From positions 1 through 7,954 of the forward strand of contig DATJBC010000252.1 of the NCBI GenBank assembly GCA_035515515.1: a stretch of DNA of 7,954 nucleotides, in the 5' to 3' direction. Shown piece by piece: positions 1-7,283 of the stretch (position 1 is the first letter of the stretch; every line of letters starts with the position of its first letter). The notes below the pieces were generated by a model that worked only from the letters and a program-made list of their open reading frames with translations, was not told where the DNA came from and made no database searches. The stretch comes from DATJBC01 sp035515515 (GTDB lineage: Bacteria > Actinomycetota > Acidimicrobiia > Acidimicrobiales > UBA8190). Position numbers and translations under genes: made by a program.

Positions 1-983
1 CGGGGCGCGCCGCGGGCGTGGTCCTCTCGAGCGGCAACGCCAACGCCGCCACGGGCGCGCCGGGCGCGGCCGCCGCCGAGCGCATGTGCGCGCTGGCCGC
101 CGACGGCCTGGGCGTGGCGGCCACCGAGGTGCTCGTGTGCCAGACGGGGCTCATCGGGATCCCCCTGCCCATGGCGCCGGTGGAGGCGGGCATCCCCGCG
201 CTCGTGGCGGCGCGCGCCCCCGGGGCCGAGGCGGGCCGGCTGGCGGCCACCGCCATCATGACCACCGACACCGTGTGCAAGGAGGCGGTGGTGGCGGGCG
301 CGGGCTTCACCGTGGGGGCCATGGCCAAGGGCGCCGCCATGCTGGCGCCCGACATGGCCACGATGCTGGCCGTGCTCACCACCGACGCCCGGTGCGAGCC
401 GCCGGCGCTGGAGGCCGCCCTGCGCCGAGCGGTCGACGCCACCTTCAACCGCCTGTCCGTCGACGGGTGCACGTCCACCAACGACACCGTGCTCGTCCTG
501 GCCAGCGGGGCGAGCGGCACCGCACCGTCCCCCGGCGACCTGGCGGCCTCCCTGGAGGCGGCGTGCGGGGGGCTGGCCGCCATGATGGCCGCCGACGCCG
601 AGGGGGCCACCACCGTGGCGCGCGTCGTGGTGCAGGGGGCCGCCAGCGACGACGACGCCCACCGCGCCGCCCGCAAGGTGGCCGAGTCGCCGCTCGTGAA
701 GTGCTCCCTCAACGGCTCGGACCCCTACTGGGGACGGGTGGTGAGCGAGCTCGGCTCGGCCGGCGTGGCTTTCGACCTGGAGCGCGTGTCGGTGTCCTAC
801 GGCGGGGTCACGGTGTGCCGCCACGGGGTGGCCGCCGACCACGACGCCGGGGCGCTGGCCGCGCACATGCGCAGCGGCCGGGTGGAGCTGCGCTGTGACC
901 TCGGCCTGGGCGGCGGCACGGGGGCCGTGCTCACCACCGACCTCGGCCACGGCTACATCGACGAGAACCGGACGACGTCGTGA
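1..983 (+). CDS. argJ: Glutamate N-acetyltransferase / ornithine acetyltransferase ArgJ, 5'-truncated by window edge
   Basis: ArgJ transfers the acetyl group of N-acetylornithine to glutamate, giving ornithine and N-acetylglutamate (cyclic arginine pathway, cytoplasm); some family members also use acetyl-CoA. The reading frame is open from base 3, and the family hallmark SGNANAATG sits at the very edge, so the real start lies upstream and roughly 70-80 N-terminal residues are missing. The 326 visible residues include TGLIG (oxyanion-hole Thr-Gly, bases 144-149), TTDT followed by the substrate Lys (bases 264-284), and AKGAAMLAPDMATML. The Thr codon at 360-362 is the autoproteolysis site and the nucleophile that starts the beta chain. 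Downstream come STNDTV and a GYIDEN-type C-terminus. The residue before the oxyanion Thr is Gln, where Ser is usual. The stop codon overlaps the argB start by 4 bases. Identification is very secure; monofunctional versus bifunctional activity cannot be decided from the sequence. Confidence 0.97.
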   Translation, partial: GRAAGVVLSSGNANAATGAPGAAAAERMCALAADGLGVAATEVLVCQTGLIGIPLPMAPVEAGIPALVAARAPGAEAGRLAATAIMTTDTVCKEAVVAGAGFTVGAMAKGAAMLAPDMATMLAVLTTDARCEPPALEAALRRAVDATFNRLSVDGCTSTNDTVLVLASGASGTAPSPGDLAASLEAACGGLAAMMAADAEGATTVARVVVQGAASDDDAHRAARKVAESPLVKCSLNGSDPYWGRVVSELGSAGVAFDLERVSVSYGGVTVCRHGVAADHDAGALAAHMRSGRVELRCDLGLGGGTGAVLTTDLGHGYIDENRTTS

Positions 984-1891
984 CCACGATCAGCTCACCG
1001 GCCGAGCGCGCCGCCATCCTCGTCGAGGCCCTGCCCTACATCCTGCGGTTCTGGGGCAAGGTCGTGGTCATCAAGTACGGCGGCAACGCGCTGGCGCCGG
1101 AGGCGGCGGGCGGGTCCGGCGAGACCGACGCCCTGTCGTCGTTCGCCGAGGACGTGGTCCTCATGCGCTCGGTCGGCATGCTGCCCGTCGTGATCCACGG
1201 CGGCGGCCCGCAGATCGGCGACCTCATGGAGCGCCTGGGCAAGGTGCCCGAGTTCCGTGACGGCATGCGCGTGACCGACGCCGAGACCCTCGAGATCGCC
1301 AGCATGGTGCTCGTGGGCAAGATCAACCGCGAGATCGTGTCGGCCATGAACCGCCACGGGTCGCTGGCGGTGGGCCTCTCCGGCGAGGACGCCAACATGA
1401 TCACCGCCACGGCCCGCGACGCCTCGCTGGGGTTCGTGGGCGACGTGGAGGTGGTCGACCCCTCGATCCTCGAGCGCCTCCTGGCCCAGGGGCTCATCCC
1501 CGTGGTGGCGACGATCGCCGGCGACGCCAAGGGCCAGAGCTACAACATCAACGCGGACGCCGTGGCCGGTGCCATCGCCTCGGCCCTGCACGCCGAGAAG
1601 CTGGTCTACCTGACCGACGTGGAGGGGCTGCGGGCCGACCCCGGCGACCCGGCCTCGCTGCTGCGCACGGTGACGGTGGACGAGCTCCACGCCATGGTCG
1701 CCACCGGGGCGGCGTCCTCGGGCATGGTGCCCAAGGTCGAGGCGTGCGCCCGGGCGGTGCGCAGCGGGGTGCCGCGCGCCCACATCCTCGACGGGCGCGT
1801 GCCGCACGCCCTGTTGCTGGAGGTCTTCACCGACCGGGGCGTGGGGACCATGGTGTGCGCGGACCCCGACGACGAGCGGACCGTCCCGTGA
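980..1891 (+). CDS. argB: Acetylglutamate kinase ArgB, predicted arginine-inhibited type
   Basis: ArgB phosphorylates N-acetylglutamate with ATP, normally the controlled step of the pathway. The 303-residue product has the amino-acid kinase fold signatures: KYGGN (Lys32-Asn36), HGGGPQI (73-79), the NINADAVAGAIA substrate and nucleotide segment, LTDVEGL, and SGMVPKV with the conserved Lys. Before the kinase core is a helix-like stretch of about 25 residues (ERAAILVEALPYILRFWGK), which in the family interlaces dimers into the arginine-sensitive hexamer. The C-terminal HALLLEVFTDRGVGT matches the arginine-site signature H-x3-L-x-E-[VI]-F-T-x-x-G-[VI]-G-T. I therefore infer feedback inhibition by arginine. 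There is a small Ala/Gly-rich insertion after KYGGNAL (about residues 39-50). GTG at 980 is chosen because it gives the full N-terminal helix and sits in a GTGA overlap with the argJ stop. The 3' end overlaps argD in the same way. Confidence 0.98.
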   Translation: MTTISSPAERAAILVEALPYILRFWGKVVVIKYGGNALAPEAAGGSGETDALSSFAEDVVLMRSVGMLPVVIHGGGPQIGDLMERLGKVPEFRDGMRVTDAETLEIASMVLVGKINREIVSAMNRHGSLAVGLSGEDANMITATARDASLGFVGDVEVVDPSILERLLAQGLIPVVATIAGDAKGQSYNINADAVAGAIASALHAEKLVYLTDVEGLRADPGDPASLLRTVTVDELHAMVATGAASSGMVPKVEACARAVRSGVPRAHILDGRVPHALLLEVFTDRGVGTMVCADPDDERTVP

Positions 1892-3087
1892 GCGTGCGCG
1901 TCGACCGCAGCGCGCTCATGCACACCTACGCCGAGCCGCCCGTGACGTTCGTCCGGGGCGACGGCTCGGAGCTGTGGGACACCGACGGCCAGCGCTACCT
2001 CGACTTCCTGGGCGGGCTGGCGGTGACCTCCCTGGGGCACGCGCACCCGGCCGTGGCGCGGGCCGTGGCCGAGCAGGCCCGCACCCTGGTGCACGTGTCG
2101 AACCTCATCGGCAACGTCGTGGGGCCCGAGGTGGCCACCACCCTGGACCGGCTGGTGGGGGGCGGCACGGCGCGCGCCGGGGGGCAGGTGTTCTTCACCA
2201 ACTCGGGGGCCGAGGCCAACGAGTGCGCCGTCAAGCTGGCCCGCAAGTGGGCGGGACCGGGCCGGCACGTGGTGGTGAGCACCCTGGGCGCCTTCCACGG
2301 CCGGACGCTCGCCACCCTGCACGCCACGGGTCAGCCCGAGAAGCACGCCCCCTTCGCCCCGCTGCCCGAGGGGTTCGAGCACGTCCCCTACGACGACGTC
2401 GGCGCCCTCGACGCCGCCTGCGACCCCGCCCGCGTGGCGGCCGTGCTCGTCGAGCCCATCCAGGGGGAGGCGGGGGTGATCGCGCCCTCGTCGGACTACC
2501 TCGGCGCGGTGCGCTCCTTGTGCTCCGAGCGCGGCATCCTGCTCATCGTGGACGAGGTGCAGACGGGGTTGGCACGCACGGGGCGGTGGTTCGCCTTCCA
2601 GCACACCGGGGTCCGTCCCGACGTCGTCACCATGGCCAAGGCCCTGGGCAACGGGGTGCCCATCGGGGCGTGCTGGGCGCGCGCCGAGGTCGCCGCGGCG
2701 TTCTCGCCCGGGGACCACGGCAGCACCTTCGGCGGGCAGCCCCTCGCCGCCGCCGCGGCGCGGGCCACCCTGGCCGTCATGGAGGCCGAGGACGCGCCGG
2801 CCCGGGCCGAGGCTGCCGGCGCCCGGCTGCGGGCGGGGCTCGAGGCCCTCGACGGGGTGACCGCCGTGCGGGGCGCGGGCCTGCTCCTGGGCGCGGCCCT
2901 GCGGGCGCCGCGCGCCAAGGAGGTGGCCAGCGCCGCCCTGGCCCGGGGGCTGGTGGTGAACGCCCCGCGGCCCGACACGATCCGCCTGGCCCCCTCGCTG
3001 CTCGTGGGCGACGACGAGATCGACGAGGCCCTGGGCCTGCTGGCCGCCGCCCTGGGCGACGCCGGCGTCACCGGGGCGGCGCCGTGA
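1888..3087 (+). CDS. argD: Acetylornithine aminotransferase ArgD (class III, PLP-dependent)
   Basis: ArgD transaminates N-acetylglutamate semialdehyde with glutamate to N-acetylornithine; many ArgD enzymes also serve lysine biosynthesis as succinyl-diaminopimelate aminotransferase. The product is 399 residues, normal for the family. Seen in order: LWDTDGQRYLDFLGG near the N-terminus, NSGAEAN (105-111, cofactor phosphate region), FHGRT, EPIQGE, DEVQTGLARTG with the pyridine-nitrogen Asp at 222, and AKALGNGVPIGA with the Schiff-base Lys at 251. These are followed by GSTFGGQPL, where the usual form is GGNPL. The frame is open further upstream inside argB, but GTG 1888 overlaps the argB stop by 4 bases and gives the expected short leader before LMHTY. 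GTG 1894 and ATG 1918 are possible alternatives. GAGCGGA at 1874-1880 is at best a weak ribosome-binding site. The end overlaps argF by GTGA. Confidence 0.97.
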   Translation: MSVRVDRSALMHTYAEPPVTFVRGDGSELWDTDGQRYLDFLGGLAVTSLGHAHPAVARAVAEQARTLVHVSNLIGNVVGPEVATTLDRLVGGGTARAGGQVFFTNSGAEANECAVKLARKWAGPGRHVVVSTLGAFHGRTLATLHATGQPEKHAPFAPLPEGFEHVPYDDVGALDAACDPARVAAVLVEPIQGEAGVIAPSSDYLGAVRSLCSERGILLIVDEVQTGLARTGRWFAFQHTGVRPDVVTMAKALGNGVPIGACWARAEVAAAFSPGDHGSTFGGQPLAAAAARATLAVMEAEDAPARAEAAGARLRAGLEALDGVTAVRGAGLLLGAALRAPRAKEVASAALARGLVVNAPRPDTIRLAPSLLVGDDEIDEALGLLAAALGDAGVTGAAP

Positions 3088-4019
3088 CGCGCCACTTCCT
3101 CGACGTCGACGACCTGTCGTGCGAGGAGCTCGACGCCGTGCTGGGCCTGGCCGCCCGCCCCGCGGCGGAGGCGCCCCCCGTGCTCGCCGGGCGCGGGGCG
3201 GCCCTGGTGTTCGAGAAGCCCTCGGCCCGTACCCGCAGCTCGACGGAGTTGGCCGTGCGGGCCCTGGGCGGCCACCCCGTCTACATCCAGGGAGCCGAGG
3301 TCGGCATCGACGCCCGCGAGACGGCCGAGGACGTCGCCCGCACGCTGGCCTGCTACCACGCCGTGGTGTGCGCCCGCGTGCTCGACCACGAGGTGCTGGT
3401 GCGGATGGCGGCCGCCCTCGACACGGGGGCGGCACCGGCGCCCGTGCCGGTGGTCAACCTGCTGTCGGACGCGGCGCACCCCTGTCAGGCCCTGGCCGAC
3501 CTCCTCACGCTGCGCCAGGTGTACGGGGAGGTCGAGGGGCGCACGGTGGCCTACGTGGGCGACGCCAACAACGTGTGGCGCTCCCTGGCGCTGGGCGCGG
3601 CCATGACCGGCATCCGCCTGCGCACGGCGTGCCCCGACGGCTACGAGCCTGACGCCGACGACCTGGCGCGGGTGGCCCGCCTGGGCGGGGACGTCGAGCT
3701 GTGCGCCGACCCGGCGGAGGCGGCCACCGGCGCCGACGCCCTCTACACCGACGTGTGGACGTCGATGGGCCAGGAGGAGGAGGCCGCCCTGCGGCGCCAG
3801 GCGTTCGCCGGCTACACCGTGGACGACGAGCTCCTGGCGCGGGCCGCCCCCGAGGCCGTGGTCCTGCACTGCCTGCCCGCCCACCGGGGCGAGGAGATCA
3901 CCGCCTCGGTCCTCGAAGGCCCGCGCAGCGTGGTGTGGCGCCAGGCCGCCAACCGCATGCACGCCATGCGCGGGCTCCTGGCGTGGCTGCTCGAGCGGGC
4001 CGAGGGGGGGCCGGCGTGA
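3084..4019 (+). CDS. argF: Ornithine carbamoyltransferase ArgF
   Basis: ArgF forms citrulline from ornithine and carbamoyl phosphate; the active enzyme is normally a trimer. The 311-residue product shows the carbamoyl-phosphate loop FEKPSARTRSS (43-53), an Arg in CARVLDH, HPCQALADL (His132-Gln135), and the ornithine-binding segment DVWTSMGQE from Asp223. It also has HCLPAHRGEEI with the catalytic Cys263, and a C-terminal ANRMHA segment carrying the conserved Arg. The loop reads S-A-R-T-R instead of the commoner S-T-R-T-R; I believe this variant recurs in actinobacterial ArgF but cannot check. The HCLP motif and SMG loop support ornithine rather than aspartate or N-acetylornithine as substrate. 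GTG 3084 lies in a GTGA overlap with the argD stop and I see no clear Shine-Dalgarno sequence, so translation probably depends on coupling. The stop overlaps argR. Confidence 0.97.
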   Translation: MTRHFLDVDDLSCEELDAVLGLAARPAAEAPPVLAGRGAALVFEKPSARTRSSTELAVRALGGHPVYIQGAEVGIDARETAEDVARTLACYHAVVCARVLDHEVLVRMAAALDTGAAPAPVPVVNLLSDAAHPCQALADLLTLRQVYGEVEGRTVAYVGDANNVWRSLALGAAMTGIRLRTACPDGYEPDADDLARVARLGGDVELCADPAEAATGADALYTDVWTSMGQEEEAALRRQAFAGYTVDDELLARAAPEAVVLHCLPAHRGEEITASVLEGPRSVVWRQAANRMHAMRGLLAWLLERAEGGPA

Positions 4020-4552
4020 AGCTCGGCAAGCCCCAGCGCCAGCACCGCATCGCCCGCCTCCTGGAGGAGAACACCGTGGCCAACCAGGCCCAGATGGTGG
4101 CGCTGTTGGCCGGCGAGGGCATCGAGGCCACCCAGACCACGGTGTCGCGGGACCTGGAGGAGATCGGGGCGGTGAAGGTGCGGGTCCCGGGCGGCCACAC
4201 CGTCTACGCCCTCCCCGAGCTCTCCGTCCGCCAGGTGGCGCCCGAGGACCACCTGCGCCGGGTGCTGGGGGAGTGGGTGGTGGAGGTGCACCACTCGGGC
4301 AACCTGGTGGTGCTGCGCACGCCGCCGGGCTCGGCGCACGTGGTGGGCTCGGCCCTCGACCGCAGCGGGTTCGAGGGCGTGATCGGCACCGTCGCCGGGG
4401 ACGATACGGTCCTGGTCGTGGCGGCCGAGGGCGCCGGAGGAGCACACGTGGCGGCCCGCCTGGCGGAGCTGTCGGGGGTGGGCGGCGCCCCCGGGGAGGA
4501 CGCCGGCACCGGCCGGGGGCCGGGCGGCCCCGACACGAACGGAGCAGGGTGA
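4016..4552 (+). CDS. argR: Arginine repressor ArgR
   Basis: ArgR is the hexameric arginine-responsive regulator that represses arginine genes by binding ARG boxes. The 178-residue protein has an N-terminal winged helix-turn-helix (about residues 6-70) with the recognition segment TQTTVSRDLEEIGAVKVR from residue 39. Its C-terminal oligomerisation and arginine-binding domain (about 80-155) includes GNLVVLRTPPGSAHVV and GTVAGDDT (124-131), whose Asp pair binds arginine in the family. From about residue 156 there is a 23-residue Gly/Pro/Asp-rich tail beyond the usual family end. Its position between argF and argG matches the mycobacterial and corynebacterial operon, so it should be autoregulated from the operon promoter, which lies outside this window. 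GTG 4016 overlaps the argF stop (GTGA). The stop overlaps the argG ATG by one base. Confidence 0.97.
   Translation: MKLGKPQRQHRIARLLEENTVANQAQMVALLAGEGIEATQTTVSRDLEEIGAVKVRVPGGHTVYALPELSVRQVAPEDHLRRVLGEWVVEVHHSGNLVVLRTPPGSAHVVGSALDRSGFEGVIGTVAGDDTVLVVAAEGAGGAHVAARLAELSGVGGAPGEDAGTGRGPGGPDTNGAG
4541..4549 (+). promoter_or_regulatory. Shine-Dalgarno sequence of argG
   Basis: GGAG at 4541-4544, continuing as CAGGG, lies 7 bases before the ATG at 4552. It is the clearest ribosome-binding site in the window and precedes the only ATG start among the genes whose start is visible. It supports 4552 as the argG start rather than upstream openings of that frame inside argR. argG may therefore initiate independently as well as by coupling to argR. 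Confidence 0.7.
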
Positions 4553-5802
4553 TGGCGAAGCGCGTGGTGCTGGCCTACAGCGGCGGACTGGACACCTCGG
4601 TGGCCGTGCGGTGGCTGCAAGAGGAATTGTCCGTCGAGGTGGTGGCCGTGGCGGTGGACGTCGGCCAGGGGGGTGACTTCGAGGCCGTCCAGCGCCGCGC
4701 CCTGGGGGCGGGGGCGGTCGAGTCGGTGGTCGTCGACGCCCGGCGCGAGATGGCCGAGGACTTCGTGGTGCCGGCCATCGCCGCCAACGCCCGCTACGAG
4801 GGCAAGTACCCGCTCGTGTCGTCGCTCTCGCGCCCGGTCATCGTGCGGCACCTCGTGGCCGAGGCCCGCCGCCACGGCGCCGACGCCGTGGCGCACGGCT
4901 GCACGGGCAAGGGCAACGACCAGGTCCGCTTCGAGGTGGGCACCCGCACCCTGGCGCCCGACCTCGAGATCCTGGCGCCCGCCCGCACGTGGGGCATGAC
5001 CCGGGAGGACTGCATCGACTACGCGGCGCGCCACCACATCCCGGTGGAGGCGACCAGGGAGCGGCTCTACTCCATCGACGAGAACCTGTGGGGCAAGGCC
5101 ATCGAGTGCGGCGCCATCGAGGACCCGTGGGCGTCGCCGCCCGAGGACGTGTACACGCTCACCCGTGCCGGGGCCACCGAGCCGCGCGACGTGGTGATCG
5201 AGTTCGAGGGCGGTGTGCCGGTGGCCGTGGACGGCCGCCGCCTGGCCCTCGACGCGCTCATCGCCGAGGTCGGCGCGGTGGTGGGCGGCTACGGCTGGGG
5301 CCGCATCGACATGGTGGAGAACCGCCGGGTGGGGATCAAGAGCCGCGAGGTCTACGAGTGCCCGGCCGCCCTGGCGCTGATCCTGGCCCACGCGGACCTA
5401 GAGGACCTCACCCTCGAGCGCGACGTGGCCCACGAGAAGGCGCGCCTCGAGCCGCGCTGGGCCGAGCTCGTCTACGACGGGCTGTGGTTCTCGCCGCTCA
5501 AGGAGGCCCTCGACGCCTTCTTCGCCACCACCCAGCGCCACGTCACCGGCGAGGTGCGCCTGTCGCTGGCGCCCGGACGGTGCGTGGTGGGGGGGCGCCG
5601 CAGCCCGGTGTCGCTCTACGACCACGGGCTGGCCACCTACGACCAGGCCGACACCTTCCGGCACAGCGACGCCGAGGGCTTCGTGCGGCTGTGGGGCCTG
5701 GGGCTGGCCACGTGGTCGGCGCGCCAGGGCGGGCCCGCCGGCGCCGCCCCGGCGCCGGGTGCGGGCGGCCCGGGGGCGGCCGGGGAGGGGACGGCGCCGT
5801 GA
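4552..5802 (+). CDS. argG: Argininosuccinate synthase ArgG
   Basis: ArgG condenses citrulline and aspartate using ATP (to AMP and PPi) to give argininosuccinate; family members are tetramers. The 416-residue product begins MAKRVVLAYSGGLDTSVA, containing the N-type ATP pyrophosphatase P-loop SGGLDTS (10-16). It continues with YPLVSSLSRPVI, the GCTGKGNDQVRFE citrulline/aspartate motif (Cys117-Gln124), YSIDENLWGKAIECG, and the C-terminal YDGLWFSPL and TGEVRLSL segments of the oligomerisation domain. Residues 393-416 form a Gly/Ala/Pro-rich tail with no family counterpart that I recognise. ATG 4552 overlaps the argR stop as TGATG and has a good Shine-Dalgarno sequence. The 3' end overlaps argH by GTGA. 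No key residue appears to be missing. Confidence 0.98.
   Translation: MAKRVVLAYSGGLDTSVAVRWLQEELSVEVVAVAVDVGQGGDFEAVQRRALGAGAVESVVVDARREMAEDFVVPAIAANARYEGKYPLVSSLSRPVIVRHLVAEARRHGADAVAHGCTGKGNDQVRFEVGTRTLAPDLEILAPARTWGMTREDCIDYAARHHIPVEATRERLYSIDENLWGKAIECGAIEDPWASPPEDVYTLTRAGATEPRDVVIEFEGGVPVAVDGRRLALDALIAEVGAVVGGYGWGRIDMVENRRVGIKSREVYECPAALALILAHADLEDLTLERDVAHEKARLEPRWAELVYDGLWFSPLKEALDAFFATTQRHVTGEVRLSLAPGRCVVGGRRSPVSLYDHGLATYDQADTFRHSDAEGFVRLWGLGLATWSARQGGPAGAAPAPGAGGPGAAGEGTAP
5784..5788 (+). promoter_or_regulatory. Probable Shine-Dalgarno sequence of argH
   Basis: GGAGG lies within the run of G and A at 5782-5790, ten bases before the GTG at 5799. Spacing is slightly long but acceptable. 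It lies inside the Gly-rich tail codons of argG, so G richness alone could produce it; it nevertheless supports 5799 as the argH start. Confidence 0.5.
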
Positions 5803-7283
5803 CGCTTTGGGAGGGCCGCCTGGGGGGTACGGCGGACGAGGTCATGGCCTTCACCGCCAGCATCGCCTTCGACCGCCGGCTCGCCCCCGACGACCTGGCC
5901 GGGTCGCGCGCCCACGTGCGGGGCCTGGCCCGCGCCGGGGTGCTCAGCGACGAGGAGTCGGCCACGCTGCTCGCCGCGCTCGACCGGGTGGAGGAGGAGC
6001 TGCGCACGGGGATCTTCGCCTTCCAGGCCGCCGACGAGGACATCCACACCGCGGTGGAGCGCCGCGTGACCGAGATCGCCGGCGACGTGGGGGCCAAGCT
6101 GCACACGGGGCGGAGCCGCAACGACCAGGTGGCCCTGGACACGCGCCTCTACACGCGGCGCGAGCTGCTCGGGGTGGCGGCCGCCGTCATCGGGCTGCAG
6201 GACGTCCTGTTGCGCCGTGCCGTCGAGGCGGGCGACGCCTACCTCCCGGGTTACACGCACCTGCAGCGGGCCCAGCCGGTGCTGCTCGCCCATCACCTCC
6301 TGGCGCACGGCTGGGCGCTGGCCCGGGACGTGGACCGCCTCCTGCTCAGCGTGGTCCGCATGGACGTGAGCCCCCTGGGCGCCGGCGCGCTGGCGGGGTC
6401 GTCGCTGCCCCTCGACCCCGACGCCGTGGCCGCCGACCTCGGCTTCGGGAGCCCGTTCGACAATTCCCTCGACGCCGTGTCCGACCGCGACTTCGTGGCC
6501 GAGGCGCTGTTCGACCTGGCGCTGCTCAGCGTGCACCTGTCGCGCCTGGGCGAGGAGTTCGTGGTGTGGTCGAGCGAGGAGTTCGGCTTCGTCGTGCTCG
6601 ACGACGCCTTCGCCACGGGGAGCTCGATGCTCCCCCAGAAGAAGAACCCCGACGTGGCCGAGCTGGCCCGGGGGAAGGCGGGACGGCTCATCGGCCACGT
6701 GGCGGGGATGCTGGCCACCTTGAAGGGGCTCCCCCTCGCCTACAACCGCGACCTCCAGGAGGACAAGGAGCCGTTGTTCGACGCCTTCGACCAGCTGCGC
6801 GGCGCGCTGCCCGCGGTCACGGGCATGGTCGCCACCGCCCACTTCGACACCGACGCCATGCGGGTGGCCGCCGACGGGCCCGCCGCCGCCGCGGTGGACC
6901 TGGCGGAGTGGTTGGTGGAGCGGGGCATGCCCTTCCGCCAGGCGCACGCCGTGGTGGGGTCGCTCGTGCGCGACTCGGTGCAGCGCGGGGTGCCCCTGGC
7001 CGAGCTGGTGCAGGCGCATCCCCATCTCGGCGCCGAGGCCTTGGGCTTGCTCGAGCCCGGCGTGGCGGTGTCGCGCCGGACGTCTCCGGGTGGCGCCGGC
7101 CCCCGGCCCGTGGCCCTCCAGGTGGAGCGGTTCGGGATGCGCCTCGGCCTCGACCGCCAGCGGGTGGCGCACGCCCAGGCCGCCGCCCACCTCGGTGACG
7201 AGCCGGCCGTGGGCGCCGCGGTGCGGGGCGGCTCGCCCCTGCCCGCGCGCGACCGGGGTGGCGCGGCGCGCAACGGCGCGTGA
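5799..7283 (+). CDS. argH: Argininosuccinate lyase ArgH
   Basis: ArgH splits argininosuccinate into arginine and fumarate, the last step of the pathway; it belongs to the fumarase/aspartase superfamily of tetramers. The 494-residue product starts with VTLWEGRLGG. It carries EDIHTAVERRV, HTGRSRNDQVALD (His102-Gln110), GYTHLQRAQPV (151-161), SPLGAGALAGSS, SDRDFV, and the mobile signature loop GSSMLPQKKNPD from Gly274 with the catalytic serine. A later segment, SRRTSPGGAGPRPV, is typical of the C-terminal domain. The family usually ends near the helix that finishes at about residue 465. The remaining 29 residues, rich in Gly, Ala, Arg and Pro, are an extension. GTG 5799 lies in a GTGA overlap with the argG stop. 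The stop at 7281-7283 is itself overlapped by a GTG that opens a 19-codon frame. Confidence 0.98.
   Translation: MTLWEGRLGGTADEVMAFTASIAFDRRLAPDDLAGSRAHVRGLARAGVLSDEESATLLAALDRVEEELRTGIFAFQAADEDIHTAVERRVTEIAGDVGAKLHTGRSRNDQVALDTRLYTRRELLGVAAAVIGLQDVLLRRAVEAGDAYLPGYTHLQRAQPVLLAHHLLAHGWALARDVDRLLLSVVRMDVSPLGAGALAGSSLPLDPDAVAADLGFGSPFDNSLDAVSDRDFVAEALFDLALLSVHLSRLGEEFVVWSSEEFGFVVLDDAFATGSSMLPQKKNPDVAELARGKAGRLIGHVAGMLATLKGLPLAYNRDLQEDKEPLFDAFDQLRGALPAVTGMVATAHFDTDAMRVAADGPAAAAVDLAEWLVERGMPFRQAHAVVGSLVRDSVQRGVPLAELVQAHPHLGAEALGLLEPGVAVSRRTSPGGAGPRPVALQVERFGMRLGLDRQRVAHAQAAAHLGDEPAVGAAVRGGSPLPARDRGGAARNGA

Noticed and set aside
18..983. GTG at 18 as the argJ start
   Set aside because: The frame is open to the window edge and the conserved VVLSSGNANA strand begins at this point, so the Val is internal and the gene starts upstream.
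1974..3083. Long upstream opening of the argF frame inside argD
   Set aside because: The translation is Arg/Gly-rich shadow sequence until 3084, where ArgF homology begins at a GTG in a GTGA overlap.
3900..4100. ARG box or internal promoter before argR
   Set aside because: The region is coding with overlapping genes, and no AT-rich ARG-box palindrome or -10/-35-like pair is visible. The operator is expected upstream of argC, outside the window.
1606..7190. Very long open frames on the - strand (1606-3435, 2496-4445, 4204-5391, 5637-7190)
   Set aside because: They lie opposite well-identified arg genes and their translations are low-complexity Arg/Gly/Pro/His-rich with no recognisable motifs. 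Stop-poor antisense frames are expected at this GC content.
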